Source: an uncultured Rhodospirillaceae bacterium (GTDB taxonomy: Bacteria > Pseudomonadota > Alphaproteobacteria > MPNO01). Taken from it: 11,302 bases of DNA. The notes under the pieces were generated by a model. It did no database searches and had not been told where the DNA came from. It was given only the letters and a program-made list of their open reading frames with translations. Each line of letters opens with the position of its first letter. Within the stretch, counting starts at the first letter, position 1. Shown one piece after another: positions 1-6,889 of the stretch. Position numbers and translations under genes: made by a program. Where the stretch lies: contig CALGIA010000047.1 of the NCBI GenBank assembly GCA_937916005.1, forward strand, positions 1 through 11,302, in the 5' to 3' direction.

Positions 1-33
1 ACATATAGTAACAATTTTTAAGGGAGCCTTGGA

Positions 34-1449
34 ATGCGTTGTACTAGAATTTTGTCTCTGATCGCTGTAATTTTCATGTTCACTCCCCAAACAGCGTCAG
101 CGATTGTCGTCGGTTTGGAACAATTCGTTGTTATGCGCAACGACGATGGCGCCAATACTTTGGATGTCTATTTCAACGATCAGTTCGATGACGGCCTTGC
201 GCCGGAATCCAGTCCGGGGACGACAGAAAACCCCAATGCGCTGTATTTTACGCAGAGGGATCCCAACCCTTTAGCATTGCCGGTCTCTCCGGGTCTTCCG
301 GCGCCAAATTTCGTGGAGGATACGTCAGGAACAGGAAGACTGATCATGGACGGTGCTCTGGGTCAGTTGCGAACCTTTACTCTCGTCAATGAGACCTCAG
401 GCACCCAGGTTTTTGATGGTGATCTCGTTAGAATTCAAAGCGCCCGCTTGCTGTCCAGTCAATCCGCCGGTTCTGACGCCGGGCTCCGGGCAAATGACGA
501 TATCGAAGTCCGGGCTTTGTTTGACCTTGTCGAGGGCGATTTCAGGACCACAAATTACGGCATCGGATTGATCGATGGCGGCGGCCTTACCCCGTTCGAT
601 GACCGGATGCGGCTGAGTGTTTTGAAAGCGGGAAATGACACCAGCTATGTTCAATTCTTTGAAAACACGCCTCAGAACGACGGCTCATCGATCAATACCA
701 CTTTCGGGCGCGTCGCCGTGGATTTCAGCAACGACCAGATCCTTCTGAGACTGAAAACCAATTCCAACGATAATTCCGTAATGGCCGATTTCGCATATGT
801 AAATGGTGGGCCGATCGACATCAGCAACACTGCAAACCTGACTCCTCTGACATTCATTGATGTTCCCGGAACCGGACAGATCTTCACGGGAGAGAATGCC
901 ACCCGGGCGGAATTTCGCATGCTTCAGCCCGTGGAGGAGGTAAACATCGTCAAGCTCACCGCGGGTTCGCCGATCACGATTTCACAACTTGTCGATACCA
1001 CCGGAGATTTTTCTCTTTCTTTCGATTACCGGTTCGAACTGAACACCGGAAATCTAGTAGTGGAATTGGGCGGTGTCGAACTCGGAACAATACTGGCACC
1101 GGACCCGGCATCGGGCAGTTTTCTTACGGCCCTTTTCACCGTGAATGATTCATCGTCTGATGCATTGAAAGCCCTACGGAACCAAACTGATCTGTTGTTG
1201 GAAATCACTTACAATGGCGACAGTGGCTCATACATTCTCATCGATCAAATTCAGGTAACCGGAATTCTTGGTCTGGAGAATTCTGATTTCAGCGGCGGTA
1301 ATTTAGACGGCTGGGCACAGACTGGTGCGGGAACTGCAGGAGTCATAACCCTGGTGGCTCCCGCTCCTGAACCCGGTACATTCGCAATCTTCGGAATAGG
1401 CCTTGCCGGACTATGCTTGATGAGACGGCGCAGGCGGATCGCCGCATAA
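34..1449 (+). CDS. PEP-CTERM sorting-domain surface protein
   Basis: A 471-residue exported protein. Residues 1-23 form a signal peptide: basic start, hydrophobic core, and a TASA cleavage site before I24. The C-terminus is a PEP-CTERM signal: PEP at residues 445-447, a hydrophobic segment at about 449-463, then an arginine run (464-468). In this family exosortase (EpsH/XrtA type) recognises the tail, cleaves it and places the protein on the outer surface, often with exopolysaccharide. The region between looks beta-rich, with many Asp, Asn, Gly and Thr residues, no cysteine pairs and no enzyme motif that I recognise. Residues about 415-440 resemble the Asn-Asp-Phe...Gly-Trp strand common in PEP-CTERM proteins. 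An AAGGGAG ribosome site (20-26) lies 7 bases before the ATG. No exosortase gene is in the window. Base composition is poorer in GC than in the genes to the right. The export and sorting class is secure; the molecular function is unknown. Confidence 0.9.
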   Translation: MRCTRILSLIAVIFMFTPQTASAIVVGLEQFVVMRNDDGANTLDVYFNDQFDDGLAPESSPGTTENPNALYFTQRDPNPLALPVSPGLPAPNFVEDTSGTGRLIMDGALGQLRTFTLVNETSGTQVFDGDLVRIQSARLLSSQSAGSDAGLRANDDIEVRALFDLVEGDFRTTNYGIGLIDGGGLTPFDDRMRLSVLKAGNDTSYVQFFENTPQNDGSSINTTFGRVAVDFSNDQILLRLKTNSNDNSVMADFAYVNGGPIDISNTANLTPLTFIDVPGTGQIFTGENATRAEFRMLQPVEEVNIVKLTAGSPITISQLVDTTGDFSLSFDYRFELNTGNLVVELGGVELGTILAPDPASGSFLTALFTVNDSSSDALKALRNQTDLLLEITYNGDSGSYILIDQIQVTGILGLENSDFSGGNLDGWAQTGAGTAGVITLVAPAPEPGTFAIFGIGLAGLCLMRRRRRIAA

Positions 1450-1477
1450 CGACGGCACACACTCCAAGCAACCATCA

Positions 1478-1516
1478 GAGCGGCGGTATCCCTCATCGGG
1501 CGCCGCCGTTTCTCGT
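1478..1516 (+). terminator. Probable Rho-independent terminator after the PEP-CTERM gene
   Basis: CGGCGG (1481-1486) pairs with CCGCCG (1503-1508). A nested CCC/GGG pair lies in the loop, and the stem can be lengthened outward by A-T and G-U pairs. It is followed by TTTCTCGTT, a short imperfect T-rich tail. It begins about 30 bases after the stop codon. The tail is weaker than a textbook terminator. The remaining intergenic bases up to 1676 show no gene that I recognise. Confidence 0.5.
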
Positions 1517-1676
1517 TGGTGTGAGGCTTGGCGAGAAGGTTAACGCTACTGAAGGCGGCAAAGGCGCTTTGGATGAGCTGTCTTGACTGTTGAGGTTGCG
1601 GGGCCACTCCTGGTCGAATGTCGTCTAATGGCACTTGCATTGCGCTTACCCCGCTTCCGCCCAGGGGAAATAGATT

Positions 1677-2651
1677 TCACCGCGACAGCTTCAACAGTCT
1701 GGTGACGTTGCCGTTGAGGATTTTTTCCCGGTCCTCGGCGCACAGTGGGACCGTGTCCATCCACTCGACCCCGGGCCGGTTTTCCACGAACGGGTAATCG
1801 ACGGAAAACATGATCCGGTCGACGCCCATTTCGGACACACAACACAGCAGCGCCGGGTTGGAGAAATTGCCGCTGGTGGTGATGTGAAAGTGGGAGCTGA
1901 AAATATCGCGGAATGACTGGGCCGACCGGTTTTCCTTGCGGGACAGGGCCTGGTTGATGCGCCAGAGGGAAAACGGCAGGGATTCGCCGAGATGGCCCAG
2001 GATGATCTGAAGGTCCGGATAGGCGTCGAACACGCCGCTCAGCACCAGGCGGATGCCCTGGGTCGCGGTTTCCACCGTATAGCCCCAGCCCGCGGTGGCC
2101 AGGGCCGGGAAATCTTCCAGATAATCCTGGTAATAGGCCGCGATCACGTCCGGGTGCGGATAGCCGGGATGCATGTAGATGGGAACACCCAGCGCCTGGG
2201 CGCGTTCATAGATCGGCCAGTATTTTTTCGTGTCGCAGAATTCGCCATTGGTCAGGCCGTGGATCATGGCGCCCTTGAAGCCCAGCCTGGTGACGCATCG
2301 TTCCAGCTCGTCCGCCGACGCCTGCGGGTTGGCCGTCGCCAGCGCCCCGAAGGCCGCAAAGCGGGTCGGGTTGGCCTGGCACATGGCGTAAAGATTGTCG
2401 TTGGCCTGGATCGCGATCCCCGGCCCGGTTTCCGAATCGAAACGCTGGGTCGACGGCGCGCCGTGGCTCAGCACCTGAACATCGATGCCGGCCTCATCCA
2501 TTTCCCCGAGACGGAGTTCACCCACATCGTTGAGCCGTTCCAGCAGATCCGATGACCGGGTCGCGTTGCGGCCGGAATAGTGGGCGGTCACCGTTGCATC
2601 CCAGTAATGTTCTTCGAGCGCGATGACTTTCGATCCGGATTTGGTCGCCAT
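1677..2651 (-). CDS. Amidohydrolase, gamma-resorcylate decarboxylase/ACMSD type
   Basis: A 324-residue cytoplasmic TIM-barrel metalloenzyme of the amidohydrolase_2 (ACMSD) clan, full length for the family. The pattern fits non-oxidative aromatic acid decarboxylases such as gamma-resorcylate decarboxylase. An ALEEH motif supplies E13 and H15, H161 lies in YMHPG, H220 in ILGHLGE, and D285 in MFSVDYPF. These match the metal ligands and catalytic residues of that group, and R231 (LWRIN) matches its conserved arginine. The FHITTSGNF stretch (255-263) is also typical. Decarboxylation of a hydroxylated benzoate-like acid is therefore the likeliest reaction; hydrolysis or hydration, as in LigI or LigJ relatives, is possible. 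AAAGGA lies about 8 bases before the chosen ATG. The gene is divergent from the Mo hydroxylase gene and may share its control region. Fold and metal site are confident; the substrate is unknown. Confidence 0.88.
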   Translation of the reverse strand: MATKSGSKVIALEEHYWDATVTAHYSGRNATRSSDLLERLNDVGELRLGEMDEAGIDVQVLSHGAPSTQRFDSETGPGIAIQANDNLYAMCQANPTRFAAFGALATANPQASADELERCVTRLGFKGAMIHGLTNGEFCDTKKYWPIYERAQALGVPIYMHPGYPHPDVIAAYYQDYLEDFPALATAGWGYTVETATQGIRLVLSGVFDAYPDLQIILGHLGESLPFSLWRINQALSRKENRSAQSFRDIFSSHFHITTSGNFSNPALLCCVSEMGVDRIMFSVDYPFVENRPGVEWMDTVPLCAEDREKILNGNVTRLLKLSR

Positions 2652-2663
2652 GGGATGGTCCTT

Positions 2664-2680
2664 TCAGGTCTATCAGGTCT
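2664..2680. repeat. Short tandem repeat upstream of the amidohydrolase
   Basis: TCAGGTCT occurs at 2664-2671 and again at 2673-2680, separated by one A, giving two 9-base units that differ only in the last base. On the minus strand it sits directly upstream of the amidohydrolase ribosome site. It could be part of an operator or simply a small duplication. Confidence 0.6.
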
Positions 2681-2729
2681 GTGCGGTTCACGACGGTACC
2701 AGCCCCGCCCGTCACGGGAAAACAGCAAA

Positions 2730-2758
2730 TGGACTTCCGTTTCCACAAATCATAGAAT
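2730..2758 (+). promoter_or_regulatory. Possible sigma-70-type promoter for the Mo hydroxylase gene
   Basis: TGGACT (2730-2735, four of six bases matching TTGACA) and TAGAAT (2753-2758, five of six matching TATAAT) are separated by 17 bases, the preferred spacing. They lie in the only AT-rich part of the divergent intergenic region and would start transcription near 2765. On the opposite strand the same spot reads TATGAT, a possible -10 element for the amidohydrolase, but I see no good -35 partner for it. This is motif matching by eye only. Confidence 0.35.
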
Positions 2759-2770
2759 TTCAGGCTCAGC

Positions 2771-2808
2771 ACTTCTTCCAAAAGGGTCAACTTCTTCCAA
2801 AAGGGTCA
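2771..2808 (+). repeat. Perfect 19-bp tandem duplication carrying a ribosome site
   Basis: ACTTCTTCCAAAAGGGTCA occurs at 2771-2789 and again, without any gap or mismatch, at 2790-2808. Each copy contains AAAAGGG, so the Shine-Dalgarno-like sequence is doubled. The second copy (AAAAGGG at 2799-2805) lies 9 bases before the ATG at 2815 and therefore supports that start. The first copy lies 28 bases before it, too far for direct use. It may be a recent slippage duplication or a paired protein-binding site. Confidence 0.9.
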
Positions 2809-2814
2809 CGGGCA

Positions 2815-5154
2815 ATGAACATGATGCGCATCGGCGAACCGGTTAAACGTGAAGAAGATCTGCGGCTGCTGCGGGGCCGTGGGCGATATGCCGATGACGT
2901 GAACGCCCACCGCCAGGCCCATGCCCATGTTCTGCGATCGCCCCATGCCCACGCGAAAATTCTTAGCCAGGATGTGACGGCGGCGCGCGCCGCCCCCGGC
3001 GTGCTGGCGGTGCTGACCGGGAAAGAGCTGGCCGAGCGCGGATTGGGCACGCTGAAACCCGGCTTCGTCGGCAAGCGCGCCGACGGCTCGCCCGGTTACG
3101 CATCGCTGCAGCCCCTGCTGGCCCAGGGGCGCGTGCGGTTTGTGGGTGAAGCCGTCGCCTTCATCGTGGCGGAGACCATCAACCAGGCGAAGGACGCCGC
3201 CGAGCTGATCACAATCGAGTATGAGCCCCTGCCGGCGGTGATTACCGTCGACGACGCGCTGGCCCCCGGCGCGCCTGCGGTGTGGGACGACAACCCCGGC
3301 AATGAAGGCTTCACCGAGACAAGGGGCGATGCCGCTTTGGTCGATGCCGCTTTCGCCAGGGCGGCGCATGTGGTGTCGCACCGGGTGTGCGTCAACCGGG
3401 TGACGGCCAACGCCATGGAAACGCGGGGCTGCACCGGCGAATATGATGAAGGCGAAGATTCCTATACGCTGCGCGCATCGGTCCAGTCGGTGCATGGCAC
3501 CCGCGCGTCCATCGCCGGACAGATCTTCGGCATGAAGCAGACCAGATTGCGGGTGATCTGCGACCAGATGGGCGGCGGGTTCGGCATCAAGGGGGGCTGT
3601 TATCCCGAATACAGCCTGTCGCTCTGGGCATCGGAAATCGTCGAACGCCCCGTCAAATGGATGGCCGAACGGGCCGAAAGCATTCTGTCCGACGAGCACG
3701 GCCGCGGCGGGCTTGTGGATGCGGAGATCGCGCTGGATGAGGATTTCCGTTTTCTCGGCCTGCGGACCCATACAAAGGTGCCGATCGGGGCGTACTTCAC
3801 CACCGACCGCAATATCCGCTCGACCACCGGCGGGCTTGGCGGGCTGGCGGGCGTCTACGGCATTCCGGCGATCCATGCGAAGGTCACCGGCGCCATGACC
3901 AATATCATGACCAACGCCCAGTACCGGGGCGGGGCCAAGCCGGAACCGGTTTTCGTGCTGGAGGTCATGGTCGATGTGGCCGCGCGCCGGCTCGGCATCG
4001 ACGCGGTCGAGCTGCGCCGGCGCAACACCCTGCCGGCGGACGCGCTGCCGTTCCGCACCAGCCTGGGCGATGTCTATGATTGCGGCGATTTCATGAAGAA
4101 TTACGACGAGTGCCTGGCGGCGGGGGATTTCGCGGGCGTCGGCGCGCGGCGCGATGAAGCCCGCAAAAACGGCAGGATCCTCGGGGTGGGCACGTCCAAC
4201 ACCATCACCGGCGTCGCCACCACCAATTTCGAACATGTGGAAGTCCGGTTCGATACATCGGGCGCGATCACCCTGCTGTGCGGCGCCATGGACCATGGCC
4301 AGGGCCACGGCACCACCTTCAAACAGGTGCTGGCCCATAAGCTGGGCATCGACGGCGACAACATCCGCTATCGCTACGGCGACACCGACAAGGTGGCCAC
4401 CGGGGTCGGCACCTTCAACGCGCGCTGCGCCGTGTTCGTGGGATCGGCCGTGTCCATCGCGGCGGATAAAATCATCGCCAAGGGAAGCCGCATCGCGGCC
4501 CATCTGCTGGAAGCCGCCGACGACGATATCGAATTCGCCGATGGGCGTTTCACCGTGGCCGGCACCGACCGGTCGCTGAGCCTGGAGGAAGTCGCCAAGA
4601 CCGCGTTCCAGAAACCCAGGCTGCCGGCCGATATCGAACCCGGATTATACGAACACGGCGAATTCGGCATGGGCGTGGGTGGCGCGCCGACCTTCCCCAA
4701 TGGCAGCCACATGGCCGAGGTGGAAATCGATTCGGATACGGGCAAGGTCACGCTGGTCCGCTATTCGGCGGTCGACGATGCGGGGGTCATCCTGAACCCG
4801 CTGCTGTTTGACGGCCAGGTCCATGGCGGCATCGCCCAGGGCGTCGGCCAGATCCTGATGGAGGATATCCATTATGACCGGGACAGCGGCCAGCTTCTGA
4901 CCGGGTCGTTCATGGATTACGCCATGCCGCGGGCCGATGATTTCTGCGATTTCAGGATTTCGGCCAATGAAATCCCGACCGACCGCAACCCGCTGGGCGT
5001 CAAGGGCGTGGGCGAGGCCGGAACGGTCGGCGCCATGCCGGCGGTGATGAACGCGGTCAATGATGCGCTGCACAGCGTGGGCGCGCCGCCGGTGGAAATG
5101 CCCGCAACCCACGAAAAGGTCTGGCGCGCGCTGCGGGAGGCGACGGGGCGCTAA
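2815..5154 (+). CDS. Molybdopterin-binding large subunit, xanthine/CO dehydrogenase family hydroxylase
   Basis: A 779-residue large subunit of a molybdenum hydroxylase, which adds water-derived oxygen to an aldehyde, CO or an N-heteroaromatic carbon. The family N-terminus (IGEPVKREEDLRLLRGRGRY) begins a few residues after the ATG. An alpha/beta hammerhead domain spans roughly 20-130 and the molybdopterin domains about 140-760. GGGFG (253-257) contacts the cofactor. The active-site loop reads QYRGGAK (369-375), resembling the AYRGAGR loop of form II CoxL-like proteins and unlike the cysteine-containing loop of true CO dehydrogenase. E734 in GVGEAG is the expected catalytic glutamate. The reading frame is open back to 2623, but the ribosome site and family alignment favour 2815; ATGs at 2821 and 2824 are alternatives. 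The partner FAD and [2Fe-2S] subunit genes are absent from this window. The stop codon overlaps that of the convergent FAD hydroxylase gene. Family certain; substrate unknown. Confidence 0.92.
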   Translation: MNMMRIGEPVKREEDLRLLRGRGRYADDVNAHRQAHAHVLRSPHAHAKILSQDVTAARAAPGVLAVLTGKELAERGLGTLKPGFVGKRADGSPGYASLQPLLAQGRVRFVGEAVAFIVAETINQAKDAAELITIEYEPLPAVITVDDALAPGAPAVWDDNPGNEGFTETRGDAALVDAAFARAAHVVSHRVCVNRVTANAMETRGCTGEYDEGEDSYTLRASVQSVHGTRASIAGQIFGMKQTRLRVICDQMGGGFGIKGGCYPEYSLSLWASEIVERPVKWMAERAESILSDEHGRGGLVDAEIALDEDFRFLGLRTHTKVPIGAYFTTDRNIRSTTGGLGGLAGVYGIPAIHAKVTGAMTNIMTNAQYRGGAKPEPVFVLEVMVDVAARRLGIDAVELRRRNTLPADALPFRTSLGDVYDCGDFMKNYDECLAAGDFAGVGARRDEARKNGRILGVGTSNTITGVATTNFEHVEVRFDTSGAITLLCGAMDHGQGHGTTFKQVLAHKLGIDGDNIRYRYGDTDKVATGVGTFNARCAVFVGSAVSIAADKIIAKGSRIAAHLLEAADDDIEFADGRFTVAGTDRSLSLEEVAKTAFQKPRLPADIEPGLYEHGEFGMGVGGAPTFPNGSHMAEVEIDSDTGKVTLVRYSAVDDAGVILNPLLFDGQVHGGIAQGVGQILMEDIHYDRDSGQLLTGSFMDYAMPRADDFCDFRISANEIPTDRNPLGVKGVGEAGTVGAMPAVMNAVNDALHSVGAPPVEMPATHEKVWRALREATGR

Positions 5155-6365
5155 GCGGGCGTCGTAAAGCCGTCTTCGGCGGACGCATCGTAGTCGTACA
5201 GCCAGTCGGCGCGGGTCGGCGATTTGTCCGTGCCGAAGCGGTTGCGCAATGCGATGCGGACATCCCGCTTGAGCCGCGCGAAGGGCGAGGCCAAATGGTT
5301 TTCCTTGGCGCGGTGGCGCGACCCGAGCTGGGCCCGGGTGCTGCGCGGCTTGCGCAGCCTTTCATAATCACTGAGCGCAACAGCCAGATCATCGGGCGAT
5401 CTTTGCACGGCCTCGGCCAGCACGATGCCGTCCTCGACCGCCATGCAGGCGCCCTGGCCCAGATAGGGCAGCATGGGATGGGCCGAATCCCCCAGCAGGA
5501 TGACGCGCCCTGTGCCCCAGCTTTCCAGCGGCGCGCGGTCGAACAGCGCCCATTTGTAATAGCGGTCGCTTGATTCGATGAGCCGCAACAGGGACTCGTT
5601 CCATTTCCCGTAGGTTTCCATCATCTCGCTGCGGTCGCATTCGTGGGTCCATGATTCCTCGGTCCAGGCGTCGCTGTCGATATGGGCCACGAAATTGACC
5701 AGCTCGCCGCGCCGCACCGGATAGTGAACAACATGGCCGTGCGGCCCCCACCAGGCGGTCATTTCCATGGCGCTGGGCATGTGGGACACAGCCTCGATCG
5801 GGGCCAGACCGCGCCAGCAGATGCAGCCGGTAAAAGTCGGTTCGATATGGCCGAACAGGCTTTCCCGAACCGCCGAATGGAGACCATCCGCGCCGACGAT
5901 GATATCGGCCTCTATCTCGCTACCGTCGGCAAACCGCGCCACCGCCACATCGCCCCTGGTTTCGGTTCCGACGCAATCGGCGTTGAGGTGAAAGCGGCTT
6001 TCGGGCAGAGCTTCGGCGAAAATATCCAGCAGATCGGCGCGATGGATCGACAGGAACTCCGCGCCATAGCGTTCCACCACATTGCCGCTACGCTGCTGGC
6101 GGGCGATCACCCGGCCGCTGCGCCAACTGCGGATCACCTGGTCCGGAGACTGGAACCCGATATTGGTTGCGGCATCTTCCACGCCCAGCGAGCGGAAGGC
6201 CTTCAACGCATTGGGGCTGAGATTCAGCCCGGCCCCGATCTCGCTCAGCGCCGGCGTTTTCTCATGGACCTCCGCCTCGATGCCGCGAAGATGCAGCGCC
6301 AGGGCCGCCGCCAGACCGCCGATACCGCCGCCGATAATTGCGACTTTTGGTGACCGAACCGTCAT
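5151..6365 (-). CDS. FAD-dependent aromatic hydroxylase, salicylate hydroxylase-like
   Basis: A 404-residue group A flavoprotein monooxygenase, full length, predicted to use NAD(P)H and oxygen to hydroxylate an aromatic acid or hydroxypyridine in the cytoplasm. The Rossmann fingerprint is GGGIGG at 12-17 with E35 ending the second strand to bind the FAD ribose. HRADLL (108-113) is typical of the family. The DG motif is GADG (158-161) and the second FAD motif is GDSAHP (292-297), followed by PYLGQGACMAVEDG. Relatives include salicylate 1-hydroxylase, 3-hydroxybenzoate 6-hydroxylase and 6-hydroxynicotinate 3-monooxygenase, and I cannot choose among them. The ATG overlaps the stop of the DinB-fold gene by one base (TGATG) and no strong ribosome site is visible, so translation is probably coupled. 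It is the last gene of the operon and would supply a dihydroxy substrate for the LigAB-type ring-cleaving enzyme encoded just upstream. Confidence 0.9.
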   Translation of the reverse strand: MTVRSPKVAIIGGGIGGLAAALALHLRGIEAEVHEKTPALSEIGAGLNLSPNALKAFRSLGVEDAATNIGFQSPDQVIRSWRSGRVIARQQRSGNVVERYGAEFLSIHRADLLDIFAEALPESRFHLNADCVGTETRGDVAVARFADGSEIEADIIVGADGLHSAVRESLFGHIEPTFTGCICWRGLAPIEAVSHMPSAMEMTAWWGPHGHVVHYPVRRGELVNFVAHIDSDAWTEESWTHECDRSEMMETYGKWNESLLRLIESSDRYYKWALFDRAPLESWGTGRVILLGDSAHPMLPYLGQGACMAVEDGIVLAEAVQRSPDDLAVALSDYERLRKPRSTRAQLGSRHRAKENHLASPFARLKRDVRIALRNRFGTDKSPTRADWLYDYDASAEDGFTTPA

Positions 6366-6889
6366 CAGGGCAGCGGCGTCAGGTTGCCGGCGCGGATGGC
6401 GCGCTCATAGACCGGGATATCGATGATCGGGGGCGGGCTGCCGGCCTGGCCGAACATGTCGGCGATCCAGCCCCGGTGATAGCTGCCATGCATGGCCAGA
6501 TGGGTCAGGCACATGGCGCGGGACAGGGACCCCCTATTGCCGCCGATCAGCTCGTAATCGACGATTTCCTCCAGCGCATCGCCATCGAGCCCGTCGAGAT
6601 AGTCCAGCAATGTGGCATCCATTTCCTGGCGCGCTTCCCACAGCTCATCCATGTCTTCATACAGACGGGCGCGCAGTTCCGTGATGCCGTGGGCGCGGCC
6701 CTGCATATGGGCGAGCCACATGCGGTCGACCGCCAGCAGGTGGTTGAGGCTGACATGGATGGATTCCAGCAGCGTCTTGCGCTTTTTGGTGACTTCCTCG
6801 GGCGGCAGTTCCCGGACTTTTGAGAACAGTTCCCCATTGGCCCAGCCATTATATTCCAGCAGACCGCGTAGATAGGTTTTGTCTTTCAT
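6365..6889 (-). CDS. DinB-fold metal-binding protein
   Basis: A 174-residue four-helix-bundle protein of the DinB/YfiT superfamily at its usual length. The three metal-binding histidines are visible: H50 in SLNHLLAVDRMW, and H134 and H138 in HLAMHGSYHRG. In this superfamily they hold a Zn or Ni ion used by thiol-dependent transferases and isomerases, including mycothiol-dependent maleylpyruvate isomerase; many other members have no known function and some are stress-induced. Its place between an extradiol dioxygenase and an aromatic hydroxylase suggests isomerisation of, or thiol addition to, a ring-fission product rather than a DNA damage role. The ATG follows the LigB-like stop codon directly (TGAATG), and TGGAGG lies 6 bases ahead of it. 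Its own stop shares one base with the next start. The fold call is strong; the reaction is inferred from context only. Confidence 0.87.
   Translation of the reverse strand: MKDKTYLRGLLEYNGWANGELFSKVRELPPEEVTKKRKTLLESIHVSLNHLLAVDRMWLAHMQGRAHGITELRARLYEDMDELWEARQEMDATLLDYLDGLDGDALEEIVDYELIGGNRGSLSRAMCLTHLAMHGSYHRGWIADMFGQAGSPPPIIDIPVYERAIRAGNLTPLP

Noticed and set aside
1251..1640. Minus-strand frame of 129 codons across the end of the PEP-CTERM gene and the intergenic region
   Set aside because: Half lies antisense to a good gene and passes through the terminator hairpin. The intergenic half could be a gene remnant, but I recognise no family.
1645..1670. Possible minus-strand terminator after the amidohydrolase
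   Set aside because: Only a CCCC/GGGG pairing with a long loop and no T run; too weak to call.
2623..2814. N-terminal extension of the Mo hydroxylase by 64 codons
   Set aside because: It overlaps the amidohydrolase start and crosses the probable promoter and tandem repeat. Family homology starts only after 2815, which has a well-placed ribosome site.
2806..4503. Open frame of 565 codons on the minus strand opposite the Mo hydroxylase gene
   Set aside because: Rich in His, Gly, Ala, Asp and Arg with no family motif. It mirrors a strongly supported gene, and such antisense frames are common in GC-rich coding DNA.
2815..5154. Identification as aerobic CO dehydrogenase (coxL)
   Set aside because: The active-site loop lacks the cysteine-containing signature of form I CO dehydrogenase and no coxM or coxS gene is adjacent.
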